Assembly (NCBI RefSeq): GCF_014195505.1
Contig: NZ_JACIBV010000001.1
Span: forward strand, 6,634,001-6,698,000
Direction of reading: 5' to 3'
Length of the DNA stretch: 64,000 nucleotides
DNA from: Nonomuraea dietziae
GTDB lineage: Bacteria > Actinomycetota > Actinomycetes > Streptosporangiales > Streptosporangiaceae
Shown: piece by piece, positions 1-7,930 of the stretch
How positions within the stretch are numbered: position 1 is the stretch's first letter
How the letters are laid out: each line of letters begins with the position of its first letter
Made by a program: the position numbers and the translations under genes
The notes under the pieces: generated by a model
The model's database searches: none
The model's input: the letters and a program-made list of their open reading frames with translations, nothing else
What the model was told of the DNA's origin: nothing

Positions 1-195
1 ATGCGGCTGACCGTGGAGCAGTGTGATCGCGGCCGCGTCGCTCCACCTCAAGGGTGGTACGAGGTCGCTCAGGCAGAAGTTCATCCTGTTCCGTTCACCA
101 GCCCCTCACGCCGCGGTCGCGGCGCAGCCATACTCTTGCCGCCACGGAACAGACCATAGCCGCGCAAAACAGCCCTGTGCATCATGGAGTACGCA

Positions 196-951
196 TCAGC
201 GCCGGACGGCGGCGAAGCGTAGCCGCACGTAGTCAGCCATCCACCCGGTCTCCCTGCGGAGCGCGGGGGCGGCGAGCTCGTTGACCCGTCGCAGAAGGGC
301 GTCCGCCAGGTCGGCGGGCAGCCCTTCGAGCAGGGATCCCGCGTACATGCGCACCCAGTCGGCCGCCCCTCCTGGGCACTCGTCGAGAGGCGTGGGCCTG
401 TCGAAGTTCTCCAGCAGCCTGACGACGAAGCCCTCCTCCTCCAGGAGCCTGGAGTGCTCGGCGGGAGTCGGGAAGTACCAGGGCAGTTCGGGCTCGCGCA
501 GGCCGTACTCGCGCCATGCGGTGGAGAGCGCGGCGGTCAGCTCCGCGCAGTTGCCCGCCCCGCCCATCTCGGCCACGAAGCGGCCGCCGGGCCGCAGGGC
601 CTCGCGGACGTTGGCGATCACGGTGCGGGGGTCGCGGCTCATCCAGTGGAGCGCGGCGTTGGAGAAGACGGCGTCATAGGCCTGGACGACGCTGAAGTCG
701 TGGCCGTCGCCGATGATGAAGTCGATGCCGGGGTACTGGGCGAGCGCCTTCTCGATCATCGCGGTCGAGCCGTCGATGCCGAGGACGCGCGCCCCCCTGG
801 CGGCGATCTCGGCGGTCAGCACGCCGGTGCCGCAGCCGAGGTCGAGCACGTGCTCGCCCGGCTGCGGATCCAGCAGGTCGACAAGGGGAGCGCCCTGCGG
901 CGAGACATAGCCGAAGCTGCTGTCATAGGCGCGAGCGTTCCACCGCGTCAT
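196..951 (-). CDS. SAM-dependent class I methyltransferase (trans-aconitate methyltransferase-like)
   Basis: A 251-residue cytosolic methyltransferase. Motif I is VLDLGCGTGVL, followed about 20 residues later by an acidic residue (GIDGS) that would hold the ribose of S-adenosylmethionine. The segment FSNAALHWM is typical of the trans-aconitate / UbiE-like branch, which methylates small carboxylates or ring hydroxyls. The true substrate cannot be read from the sequence. I chose ATG at 951 because the frame upstream only offers a TTG at 972 and homologues begin close to the WNARAYD segment. It is downstream of, and on the same strand as, the binding-lipoprotein gene, 107 bases away; no functional link is evident. 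Confidence 0.85.
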   Translation of the reverse strand: MTRWNARAYDSSFGYVSPQGAPLVDLLDPQPGEHVLDLGCGTGVLTAEIAARGARVLGIDGSTAMIEKALAQYPGIDFIIGDGHDFSVVQAYDAVFSNAALHWMSRDPRTVIANVREALRPGGRFVAEMGGAGNCAELTAALSTAWREYGLREPELPWYFPTPAEHSRLLEEEGFVVRLLENFDRPTPLDECPGGAADWVRMYAGSLLEGLPADLADALLRRVNELAAPALRRETGWMADYVRLRFAAVRR

Positions 952-1058
952 GCTCGGTGTGTCGTATCGCAAGACCGATCAGCTCCCCCCGTAGTGGGAC
1001 AACAACTCTAGGGGCTGAATGTCTCTACGACATATCAGTCACACCGGGCACACTTGTC

Positions 1059-2105
1059 TCACCCGGCCCAATGCTTGTTGACGTACGTCTTCGCGGTGTC
1101 GGTCTGCGGGATCGTGAGCAGCACCGGAGGCCCGGGAGGCGCAGGCAGGCGAGCCGCGGTCTCGGTGTCGAGCGTGCCCTTCATGAGCATCGCCTCGCCG
1201 CGCGCGGGCCTGGCGTAACCCTTGAGGTAGAGGTTCTGGCCCTCGTCGGAGAAGACGAACTCCTGCCACAGCCTGGCCGCCGCCGGGTGCGGGGCGTCCT
1301 TGTTGATCGCCTGCACGTAGTACGCGCCCAGCGGCGAGTCCTTGGGGATCGTCACCTTCCACGACGTGCCGGGCTCGGCGGCGCGCTCGGCGTTGAGGTG
1401 GTCCCAGTCGACGACGACGTTGGCCGCGGGGGGCTCGGCGAGCTTGCCCTCCTTCTTGAGCTTGGTGAACAGCTCGACGCCGCGCTGCACCTGGGGCACG
1501 CCGTTCTGCAGGGAGGCGGCCATGATGCCGCTGAACGCGGCGGCGGTCTGGCGCGGGTCTCCTGGCAGGGCCACGGTGTAGCCGGGCTTCAGCAGGTCGG
1601 CGAAGGAGGCCGGGGCCTTGACCTTGGCCGAGTCGTAGCCGAGCGACATGTAGCCGCCGTAGCCCGCGTACCAGGCGCCGTTCCTGTCCTTCACGTGGTC
1701 GGGCAGGTCGTGCCAGCCCTGGACCTTGTAGGGGGCGAAGCGCGGCGCGTTGGCCACGGCCACCTCGAGGCTGAGGTCGAAGACGTCAGGCTTGAGCTGG
1801 GCGGCGGCCTCCATCTGACGCCGGCTGCTGGCACCGGGTTCGAGCTGGTTGACCTTGATGTCGTACTTGTCGGCGAAGGTGTCGATGATCTCGCCGTAGT
1901 TGACCCAGTCGCGGGGCAGGGCGATGACGTTGAGCTCGCCCTCCTTCTTCGCGGCCTCCGCGAGCCTGTCCATGCTCGTGAAACCGGCTTGCATGGAGGC
2001 GGCCTTCGCGTTGACGGGAGCGAGCGGCTTTTCCTCCGTGGTCGAAGCGGCGCATCCCGCGCTGACGAGAACGGCGGCGATGGCGGCACAGGTGCGTACG
2101 GTCAC
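1059..2105 (-). CDS. Extracellular solute-binding lipoprotein (iron/polyamine-type ABC transporter family)
   Basis: A 348-residue exported binding protein. Starting at GTG 2105 it has a short hydrophobic signal ending in the lipobox VSAGC, so it should be cleaved by signal peptidase II and anchored by a lipid on the outer face of the membrane. The body (LNVIALPRDWVNYGEIIDTF, then a YMSLGYDS region) looks like the Fe(III)/spermidine periplasmic-binding class. Longer in-frame starts as far as 2234 would put an unlikely Arg-rich segment in front of the signal peptide. No permease or ATPase gene lies next to it, so its transporter must be elsewhere or be shared. The ligand is not predictable from sequence alone. 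Confidence 0.8.
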   Translation of the reverse strand: MTVRTCAAIAAVLVSAGCAASTTEEKPLAPVNAKAASMQAGFTSMDRLAEAAKKEGELNVIALPRDWVNYGEIIDTFADKYDIKVNQLEPGASSRRQMEAAAQLKPDVFDLSLEVAVANAPRFAPYKVQGWHDLPDHVKDRNGAWYAGYGGYMSLGYDSAKVKAPASFADLLKPGYTVALPGDPRQTAAAFSGIMAASLQNGVPQVQRGVELFTKLKKEGKLAEPPAANVVVDWDHLNAERAAEPGTSWKVTIPKDSPLGAYYVQAINKDAPHPAAARLWQEFVFSDEGQNLYLKGYARPARGEAMLMKGTLDTETAARLPAPPGPPVLLTIPQTDTAKTYVNKHWAG

Positions 2106-2122
2106 GCTACAGATACTCGCGG

Positions 2123-2371
2123 TTACGTTCGCCCAGGTCGAGGAGGCACGACTTTCGCGGCCACCAAATGCTCCTCGGAGATCTCCACGAGGCTGCCGTC
2201 GCGTTTGCGCACCGTGAGGGTGCCGCCGTCCCACGATTCGAGCACGCCTACCGCGTCGCTGAAGCCGCCTGGCACTCTTCTACGAGTGGTGACGCGTGCC
2301 CCTATGTCCGAGGTTGTGATGGCGATCTCAAGGCGAGCGGCCACGAGTTTGCCACCCTCCGTTTCCGACAC
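2123..2371 (-). CDS. Small protein matching the N-terminal SH3-like domain of actinobacterial GNAT proteins
   Basis: An 82-residue protein. The core (GARVTTRRRVPGG, then VGVLESWDGGTLTVRKRDGS, then VAAKVVPPRPG) resembles the small beta-barrel that precedes the acetyltransferase domain in a family of actinobacterial GNAT proteins. Here the reading frame stops straight after that domain and no acetyltransferase domain follows, so it is either a stand-alone form or a truncated gene. Start at GTG 2371 is tentative; GTG at 2344 after a GGAGGG is an alternative. It is divergent from the ferredoxin gene and shares a 57-base intergenic region with it. Function unknown. Confidence 0.55.
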   Translation of the reverse strand: MSETEGGKLVAARLEIAITTSDIGARVTTRRRVPGGFSDAVGVLESWDGGTLTVRKRDGSLVEISEEHLVAAKVVPPRPGRT

Positions 2372-2428
2372 TTGGCTGACCCGGCAATACTAGGGCGTAG
2401 AAAACCGCGGTCTATGAAGGAGCTCGAC

Positions 2429-2755
2429 GTGACGTACGTCATCGCGCAGCCTTGCGTGGACGTCCTTGACAAGGCGTGCATCGAGGAGTGCCCCGTCGAT
2501 TGCATCTACGAGGGCGAGCGCATGCTTTACATCCACCCCGACGAGTGCGTGGACTGCGGTGCGTGCGAGCCCGTATGCCCTGTAGAGGCGATCTTCTACG
2601 AGGACGACCTTCCCGAGCAGTGGAAGGACTTCTACAAGGCCAACGTGGACTTCTTCGAGGACCTGGGCTCGCCCGGTGGCGCCTCGAAGGTCGGCAAGAT
2701 CGAGAAGGACCACCCGGTCGTCGCCGCTCTGCCGCCGCAGGCCGAGGAGCACTGA
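2429..2755 (+). CDS. fdxA: Seven-iron ferredoxin (FdxA/FdxC type)
   Basis: A 108-residue ferredoxin carrying one [3Fe-4S] and one [4Fe-4S] cluster, an electron carrier for redox enzymes. By comparison with Azotobacter ferredoxin I, C9, C17 and C50 would bind the [3Fe-4S] cluster and C21, C40, C43 and C46 the [4Fe-4S] cluster, with C25 as the extra cysteine. The motifs are CIEECPVDC and CVDCGACEPVCP. GTG at 2429 is preferred because AAGGAG lies 6 bases upstream; an in-frame ATG at 2414 would overlap that ribosome site. The aminotransferase dapC follows after 3 bases. The fdxC-dapC pair is also adjacent in Mycobacterium tuberculosis (Rv1177-Rv1178). Confidence 0.95.
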   Translation: MTYVIAQPCVDVLDKACIEECPVDCIYEGERMLYIHPDECVDCGACEPVCPVEAIFYEDDLPEQWKDFYKANVDFFEDLGSPGGASKVGKIEKDHPVVAALPPQAEEH

Positions 2756-2758
2756 CAG

Positions 2759-3829
2759 GTGCACAATCTGCCGGACTTTCCATGGGACCGGCTGGTGCCG
2801 TACAAGGAGCGCGCCCAGGCGCATCCTGACGGCATCGTCGACCTGTCGGTCGGCACCCCCGTCGATCCCGTGCCGCGGATCGTGCAGGAGGCGCTGGCCG
2901 GGGCTGCCGACAGCCCCGGCTATCCGCTGACGTACGGCACCGCCGAACTGCGCGCCTCGGCGGCTGGCTGGCTGCGCCGCAGGCACGGCGTCACCGTCGA
3001 CGAGCGGGCGGTGCTGCCGCTGATCGGGTCGAAGGAGTTCGTGGCCTGGCTGCCGACGCTGCTCGGCGCCAAGCAGGTGGTCTTCCCCGAGCTGGCCTAT
3101 CCCACCTACGACGTCGGCGCGCGCATGGCCGGAGCCGAGACGGTGGCCGCTGACGGGCTGCTCACGCTCGGCCCCGCGCGGGTCGACCTCGTCTGGGTCA
3201 ACTCGCCCTCCAACCCCACGGGCAAGGTGCTCCCCGCCGAGCACCTGCGCAAGGTCGTCTCCTGGGCGCGCGAGCGCGGCGCGATCGTGGCCTCCGACGA
3301 GTGCTACATCGAGCTCGGCTGGGAGGAAGAGCCGATCTCGATCCTGCACCCCGACGTCTGCGGCGGCTCCCACGAGGGGCTGCTCGCGGTGCACTCGCTG
3401 TCCAAGCGCTCGAACCTGGCCGGATACAGGGCGGGGTTCGTCGCGGGTGACCCCGCGCTGGTCGCGAGGCTGCTCGAGATCCGCAAGCACGCCGGAATGA
3501 TCATGCCTCAGCCGGTGCAGACGGCGATGACCGTCGCCCTCGGCGACGACGCCCACGCCGACGCGCAGCGCGAGCTCTACGCGGCGCGGCGCGAGGTGCT
3601 GCGTCCCGCGCTGGAGAAGGCGGGCTGGCGCATCGACCACTCGACGGCGGGCCTGTACCTGTGGGCCTCCGACGGCGGCGACTGCTGGGATCAGGTACGA
3701 CGCCTTTCCGAAATCGGGATTTTGGTCGCACCCGGCGAGTTCTACGGATCCGCAGGTCGTAGCCATATTCGGATCGCTGTGACGGCCACCGACGAACGCA
3801 TCGGTGCGGCGGTGCGCCGCCTCCAGTAG
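2759..3829 (+). CDS. dapC: Succinyldiaminopimelate transaminase
   Basis: A 356-residue PLP-dependent class I aminotransferase, the actinobacterial DapC type. It transfers the amino group of glutamate to N-succinyl-2-amino-6-ketopimelate in lysine and meso-diaminopimelate synthesis. Visible PLP-binding residues are D180 and Y183 (ASDECYIELG), the Schiff-base lysine K216 in SLSKRSNL, and R224 in AGYRAGF. NSPSNPTG is the substrate-side loop. GTG 2759 begins 3 bases after the ferredoxin stop, so translation is probably coupled. With dapD and dapE 1.5-3.7 kb downstream, three succinylase-branch enzymes sit in one neighbourhood. Confidence 0.95.
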   Translation: MHNLPDFPWDRLVPYKERAQAHPDGIVDLSVGTPVDPVPRIVQEALAGAADSPGYPLTYGTAELRASAAGWLRRRHGVTVDERAVLPLIGSKEFVAWLPTLLGAKQVVFPELAYPTYDVGARMAGAETVAADGLLTLGPARVDLVWVNSPSNPTGKVLPAEHLRKVVSWARERGAIVASDECYIELGWEEEPISILHPDVCGGSHEGLLAVHSLSKRSNLAGYRAGFVAGDPALVARLLEIRKHAGMIMPQPVQTAMTVALGDDAHADAQRELYAARREVLRPALEKAGWRIDHSTAGLYLWASDGGDCWDQVRRLSEIGILVAPGEFYGSAGRSHIRIAVTATDERIGAAVRRLQ

Positions 3830-3840
3830 GATCCCGCGGC

Positions 3841-4467
3841 ATGACCTCCATGGTCGTCATCGGACTCAGCATCGCCACGGTCGTGCTCCTGCTGGGCGGC
3901 ATCTACGCGACCATGCGCAAGGGCCGTCCGCCCACGGCCTCGGTCTCCACGCTTCCCTCGCACGGCGGCGCGATCGGCTCCGACTACGACGACCCCCGCA
4001 CCATCCAGGTGGGGGACAACATCGAGACCCACGGCAGGCGCGCCGGTGTCACCGGCGCGCTGCACATGTCGTGGCAGGGGCGCCAGTGGATCGAGTACAT
4101 GCTCGACGACGGCTCGCGCCGTCCCGTGTGGCTCTCTGTGGAGGTACGGCAGGGCCTGGTCTCCACCGACCCTCCGCACCTCGAGGTCCTGCTCTGGACC
4201 ATCGTGCCGACGCAGGGCATGATCCCGGCCAAGAGCATGCTGATCATGGAGGGCGTGGAGTTCTTCCCGATCGAGCGCGGCACGGCCGCGTTCAGATCGG
4301 AGGGCGAGACGGGACGACCCGAACGCGGGCTGCTCGACTTCGCCGACTACCGGGCCGCCGACGGCAGGCTGCTCTCCTTCGAGCGGGTGCAGGGCGAGCG
4401 CTGGACGGCCAGCTACGCCCAGCCGCTGCCGCCGGGCTCGATCACGATCGTCAGCCGCGCCGCCTGA
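3841..4467 (+). CDS. Membrane-anchored DUF4178 domain protein
   Basis: A 208-residue protein with one N-terminal membrane segment (about residues 4-23) followed by a soluble DUF4178-type domain. Features include VGDNIETHGRRAGVTG, WIEYMLDDGSRRPVWLSVE and a C-terminal beta-rich half. The family is conserved but its role is not established; a structural or envelope-linked function is possible. The start ATG 3841 lies 8 bases after TAGGAT (3827-3832), whose TAG is also the dapC stop, so it could have its own leaderless promoter besides reading on from dapC. Confidence 0.75.
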   Translation: MTSMVVIGLSIATVVLLLGGIYATMRKGRPPTASVSTLPSHGGAIGSDYDDPRTIQVGDNIETHGRRAGVTGALHMSWQGRQWIEYMLDDGSRRPVWLSVEVRQGLVSTDPPHLEVLLWTIVPTQGMIPAKSMLIMEGVEFFPIERGTAAFRSEGETGRPERGLLDFADYRAADGRLLSFERVQGERWTASYAQPLPPGSITIVSRAA

Positions 4468-4480
4468 CCCCGCCCGCGCC

Positions 4481-4566
4481 GTCGCCCTGTGGTAGCTCGA
4501 CGCGCGCCTGGCCCTCTCCGTCGCCCTGTGACAACTCGCCGCGGGGCGTCTCGCTATGACAGCTCG
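4481..4566. repeat. Short degenerate repeat copying the 3-prime end of the neighbouring gene
   Basis: The convergent gap holds GTCGCCCTGTGGTAGCTCG at 4481, GTCGCCCTGTGACAACTCG at 4520 and, 28 bases on, GTCTCGCTATGACAGCTCG at 4548. The third copy includes the stop codon of the minus-strand gene. The copies look like duplications of the gene's end with later drift. Confidence 0.45.
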
Positions 4567-5351
4567 ACGCGGGTGGAGCCGGCCTTGCCGCCGTTCTTCC
4601 AGCCCTCCGCCGACCAGGTGATGCCGTCGAACGCCACGCGGCGCAGGCCGTACTGCTGGGCGTGCGCGACCGACCACGTCGCGATCAGCCACCCCCGCCT
4701 GATGCTCGGCACGCTGACGGCGCCGAGCGCGCGCGTCAGGTCGCGCTGCGCCTCCTCCGCGCGCGCCGCGGCGGGCGTCTCCTTCAGCGGAAAGGTGCAG
4801 TGGACGGCGCGCGGCACCCTGCCCGTGAACGCCGCCGAGAGGATGCGCGCGTTGTTCTCGTGCGGGCCGTACGCGTATCCGGCGGCCGACCGCTGGACGG
4901 CCTGCGCCGCCTCGGCGACCGGCAGCTTCTGGTAGTTCTTCACCTTCACCAGCGCGGCGAAGAACCGGTTGGCCGAGTAGACCGGATCCATGATCTGCTT
5001 CTTCTTGCCCCAGCCCTGCGAAGGCCGCTGCTGGAACACCCCGAGCGAGTCGCGGTCGCCGTAGGAGACGTTGTACATCTTCGACTCCTGGATGGCGGTG
5101 GCGTAGGCGATCACGATGGCCTGTTCGGGCAGCCTCCTGCGCTCTCCCACCGCGGCGATCGTGGCGGCGATCCTCGCCTGCTCGATGTCGAGATCGAGCT
5201 CGCCCTTCGGGGTCTTCACCACGCAGCCCTCGGCGTCCACGAGTGGGTCGGCTTTGCTGAGCAACACATAGACGCCCACGGCGATGGCGACCGCGAGCGT
5301 GAGAACGATGATCCCGATAGTCAGGACCGCTCGGGAGAAGCTTCGCCGCAC
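4554..5351 (-). CDS. Membrane-anchored lysozyme-fold-like protein
   Basis: A 265-residue protein with an N-terminal membrane segment (about residues 8-31) and an extracytoplasmic domain. The stretch AYATAIQESKMYNVSYGDRD followed by SLGVFQQRPSQGWG is the conserved signature of an actinobacterial family that resembles the lysozyme/lytic transglycosylase fold, with E in QES in the position of the catalytic acid. Cell-wall hydrolysis is therefore plausible but unproven; some databases mislabel the family as heavy-metal transporters. Start chosen at GTG 5351, 7 bases after TAGGTT on the minus strand. The longer ATG at 5390 would overlap the dapD start codon head to head. Confidence 0.7.
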   Translation of the reverse strand: MRRSFSRAVLTIGIIVLTLAVAIAVGVYVLLSKADPLVDAEGCVVKTPKGELDLDIEQARIAATIAAVGERRRLPEQAIVIAYATAIQESKMYNVSYGDRDSLGVFQQRPSQGWGKKKQIMDPVYSANRFFAALVKVKNYQKLPVAEAAQAVQRSAAGYAYGPHENNARILSAAFTGRVPRAVHCTFPLKETPAAARAEEAQRDLTRALGAVSVPSIRRGWLIATWSVAHAQQYGLRRVAFDGITWSAEGWKNGGKAGSTRVELS

Positions 5352-5358
5352 CCTGAAA

Positions 5359-5380
5359 AACCTACCCGGACAGATAGGCT
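5359..5380. promoter_or_regulatory. Divergent leaderless -10 elements for the lysozyme-like gene and dapD
   Basis: On the minus strand TAGGTT (5364-5359) stands 7 bases before GTG 5351. On the plus strand TAGGCT (5375-5380) stands 8 bases before ATG 5389. This spacing is what leaderless actinobacterial promoters show. No clear -35 elements are visible. Confidence 0.5.
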
Positions 5381-5388
5381 CCGTGGCC

Positions 5389-6222
5389 ATGAGCCAGAGC
5401 TATTTGAGCCCGCTGCCTGCGGCGGTCGACGAGTTGTGGTCCAACCGTGCGCAATTGTCCCCCTCCGACTCGGAGGCCAGGGGAATCGTGGTGGCGGCGA
5501 TCGACCAGCTCGACACCGGCAAGGCGCGGGTGGCCGCCGTCGCGGAGAGCGGCGAGGTCGTGGTCGACGAGCGGGCCAAACGGGCCATCCTGCTCAGCTT
5601 CAAAGTGCTCGGCATGGCCAGGTCGCAGGTGGGCGACTTCCAGCACCACGACAGGCTGCCGCTGAAGACGACGTTCGACGGGGTCAGGGTCGTGCCGGGC
5701 GCCATCGCCAGGTGGGGTTCCTACCTGGCGCCGGGGGTGGTGCTCATGCCGTCCTTCACCAACATCGGCGCCTTCGTCGACGGCGGGACGATGGTGGACA
5801 CCTGGGCGACCGTCGGCTCGTGCGCGCAGATCGGCAGGAACGTCCACCTGTCGGGCGGGGTGGGCATCGGCGGCGTCCTCGAGCCACCCAACGCGGTGCC
5901 CGTCGTGGTGGAGGACGACGCGCTGATCGGCAGCAGGGCGATGCTGGTCGAGGGAGCGAGGGTCGGACGCGGCGCGGTGGTGGGCGCGGGGACGATCCTG
6001 TCGGCTTCCATGCCGGTGATCGACGTGCAGACGGGGGAGGAACTCGGCCGCGGCCGCATCCCCGACTGGTGCGTCGCGGTCGGCGGCACCCGCCCCAAGG
6101 AGTTCCCCGGCGGGACGTTCGGGCTGCCGTGCGTGCTGGTGCTGAAGCGACTGGAACCCGGCCAACGGCATGACAAGGCGGCACTGAACGAGGTCCTGCG
6201 CGAACACGGCCTCCACGCCTGA
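5389..6222 (+). CDS. dapD: Tetrahydrodipicolinate N-succinyltransferase, E. coli-type
   Basis: A 277-residue left-handed beta-helix acyltransferase that succinylates tetrahydrodipicolinate from succinyl-CoA, the step that opens the succinylase branch of lysine/diaminopimelate synthesis. The core LMPSFTNIGAFVDGGTMVD, followed by TWATVGSCAQIGRNVHLSGG and VGIGGVLEP, is the pattern of the proteobacterial enzyme, whose length (about 274 residues) also fits. Mycobacterium and Streptomyces usually carry a longer, clearly different DapD form of about 317-330 residues. ATG 5389 is preferred to upstream in-frame starts because of the TAGGCT element 8 bases away and because homologues begin here. Confidence 0.9.
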   Translation: MSQSYLSPLPAAVDELWSNRAQLSPSDSEARGIVVAAIDQLDTGKARVAAVAESGEVVVDERAKRAILLSFKVLGMARSQVGDFQHHDRLPLKTTFDGVRVVPGAIARWGSYLAPGVVLMPSFTNIGAFVDGGTMVDTWATVGSCAQIGRNVHLSGGVGIGGVLEPPNAVPVVVEDDALIGSRAMLVEGARVGRGAVVGAGTILSASMPVIDVQTGEELGRGRIPDWCVAVGGTRPKEFPGGTFGLPCVLVLKRLEPGQRHDKAALNEVLREHGLHA

Positions 6223-6330
6223 CCGTCCGCCGGGGGCGTTGAGCGCCGCGGTCACGATTGTTCCGCTCGTCCTCCACGCCTGACCCTCGAACGCCGTGGC
6301 CACGGTTGTTTCGCTCGTCCTCTTCCGGTG
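6210..6330 (+). repeat. Degenerate duplication of the dapD 3-prime end
   Basis: CCTCCACGCCTGACC spans the dapD stop codon at 6210-6224 and recurs at 6271-6285. The next stretch, ending in TTCCGCTCGTCCT, also repeats imperfectly (TTTCGCTCGTCCT). The gap of 220 bases before dapE holds no gene. Confidence 0.5.
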
Positions 6331-6442
6331 GAGCCGGGGACCCGGCATCGCCTGACCACCTCCGTCCCAGGCCACGGCTCGTCACGGATGTCTTCGACTC
6401 CCGCCCTGAAGGCCGGCCGTACCGGCCGGTTAGGGTTCTCTC

Positions 6443-7507
6443 ATGCTGGACTTGACGCAGGACGTGGGCGCGCTGACCGCCGCCATCGTGGACATCGAAT
6501 CGGTCAGCGGTGACGAGAAGTTCCTGGCCGACACGGTGGAGCAGGCGCTCAGGGCGCTTCCGCACCTCACCGTCGACCGTTCGGGTGAGACCGTCGTCGC
6601 GCGGACCTTCCTCGGCCGGCCCGAGCGGGTGGTGATCGCCGGTCACCTCGACACCGTCCCCGTGGCGGGCAACCTGCCCAGCAGGATCGAGGGCGACCTC
6701 CTCTACGGCTGCGGCACGTCCGACATGAAGGCCGGCGTCGCCGTCGCGCTCAAGCTGGCGGCGCTCGTCCCCGAACCCAACCGCGACGTCACCTACGTCT
6801 TCTACGACTGCGAGGAGATCGAGGCCGAGCGCAACGGCCTGACCAGGGTGAGCCGTGACCATCCGGACTGGCTGGCCGCCGACTTCGCCGTACTCATGGA
6901 GCCCACGGACGGCGTGATCGAGGGCGGCTGCCAGGGCACGCTGCGCGCGGACATCATCACCAGGGGCAAGCGCGCCCACAGCGCCAGGTCATGGCTCGGC
7001 GTCAACGCCATCCACGCCGTCGGGGAGGTGCTGGCCAGGCTCAACGCCTACGAGGCCAGGCGGCCCGTGGTCGACGGCCTGGAGTATCACGAGGGGCTCA
7101 ACGCGGTGGCGGTGCGCGGCGGGGTCGCGGGAAACGTGATCCCGGACGAGGCCGGGGTCATGGTCAACTACCGCTTCGCTCCTGACCTGTCGCTCGAACA
7201 GGCCGAGCAGCACGTCCGAGAGGTGTTCGACGGGTTCGAGGTCGTCATCACCGACGGCGCGCCCGCCGCGCGTCCGGGCCTGACGCATCCGGTGGCCGCG
7301 GCCTTCGTCGCCGCGGTGGGCGGCATCCCCCGTGCCAAGCTCGGCTGGACCGACGTGGCCCGCTTCTCGGCGTTGGATATTCCCGCGGTGAACTACGGCC
7401 CAGGCGACCCGAACCTGGCGCACCAGCAGGGCGAGTACGCGTCACTGACGAAGATCGCGGAGAGCGAGCTCGGCATGCTGAACTGGCTCACCACACCCAC
7501 GATCTGA
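6443..7507 (+). CDS. dapE: Succinyl-diaminopimelate desuccinylase
   Basis: A 354-residue M20-family dizinc hydrolase that releases succinate from N-succinyl-LL-diaminopimelate, two steps after DapD. Metal and catalytic residues are visible: H68 in AGHLDT, D94 in GTSDMK, E124/E125 in DCEEIE, E153 in LMEPTD, and the late histidine in NLAHQQGE. The lid domain carries the usual HSARSWLG motif. ATG 6443 follows TAGGGT (6431-6436) by 6 bases, which suggests a leaderless mRNA. It stands 220 bases after dapD, separated by repeated non-coding DNA. Confidence 0.95.
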   Translation: MLDLTQDVGALTAAIVDIESVSGDEKFLADTVEQALRALPHLTVDRSGETVVARTFLGRPERVVIAGHLDTVPVAGNLPSRIEGDLLYGCGTSDMKAGVAVALKLAALVPEPNRDVTYVFYDCEEIEAERNGLTRVSRDHPDWLAADFAVLMEPTDGVIEGGCQGTLRADIITRGKRAHSARSWLGVNAIHAVGEVLARLNAYEARRPVVDGLEYHEGLNAVAVRGGVAGNVIPDEAGVMVNYRFAPDLSLEQAEQHVREVFDGFEVVITDGAPAARPGLTHPVAAAFVAAVGGIPRAKLGWTDVARFSALDIPAVNYGPGDPNLAHQQGEYASLTKIAESELGMLNWLTTPTI

Positions 7508-7595
7508 CCAGGCCAACCGACCGGCAGGCCCCGCCTTGTCCCACTCTCCGTCCCCCGCCCCGGCCTCCAGTCGCATGATCCGACCAGGGCAACCG
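7501..7595 (+). repeat. Two-copy degenerate repeat at the dapE 3-prime end
   Basis: GATCTGACCAGGCCAACCG (7501-7519, containing the dapE stop) and GATCCGACCAGGGCAACCG (7577-7595) match at 17 of 19 bases. The rest of 7508-7930 has no convincing gene. It holds the hairpin at 7785-7830 and an unusually T-rich patch near 7886-7906. Confidence 0.45.
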
Positions 7596-7784
7596 GAGGC
7601 ATGGATTGCCGAGCTGTCTTCACCACCAGGGAATCGGCGTGCTTCGCCTCTCGGCGCGTCAGAAGAGGGCTCGGCTCAACGTCGAGTCTGTGGTTCTCTG
7701 GTGGGGTGGTCGCGAGGCCCCGCGCTCATCGGCGAAGTGAGCTCGCCGGGCGTCTGGCGACCGCGCACGAAGGGCCTCCAACAC

Positions 7785-7830
7785 GAAAGTGGCTTTCCTC
7801 GCCGGCCATTTGGCGGGGAAAGCCACTTTC
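7785..7830. terminator. Long hairpin in the dapE-LOG intergenic region
   Basis: GAAAGTGGCTTTCCTCGCC (7785-7803) pairs with GGCGGGGAAAGCCACTTTC (7812-7830) across a loop of 8 bases, with one T-G wobble. No T-run follows directly. It may end dapE transcription or act as an mRNA 3-prime structure. Confidence 0.55.
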
Positions 7831-7930
7831 AGTCCCGAGCAGCACCCTCGGCAGTTAGACGCAGGACCTTCGAAATCTGGTTCCCTCCTTTTTTCAAGAT
7901 TTTTTAGCGATGCGCGCTAGCGTGCTCCGT

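Noticed and set aside
1..195. Small plus-strand open frames at the left edge
   Set aside because: No domain and no start signal; two frames overlap and the larger part is shadow of the methyltransferase gene.
5388..5391. Head-to-head overlapping ATG starts for dapD and the lysozyme-like gene
   Set aside because: The lysozyme-like gene is better started at GTG 5351, which has a TAGGTT element 7 bases upstream, so the overlap disappears.
7880..7910. Intrinsic terminator from the T-runs before the first LOG gene
   Set aside because: No hairpin directly precedes the T-runs. The stem at 7785-7830 ends about 55 bases earlier.
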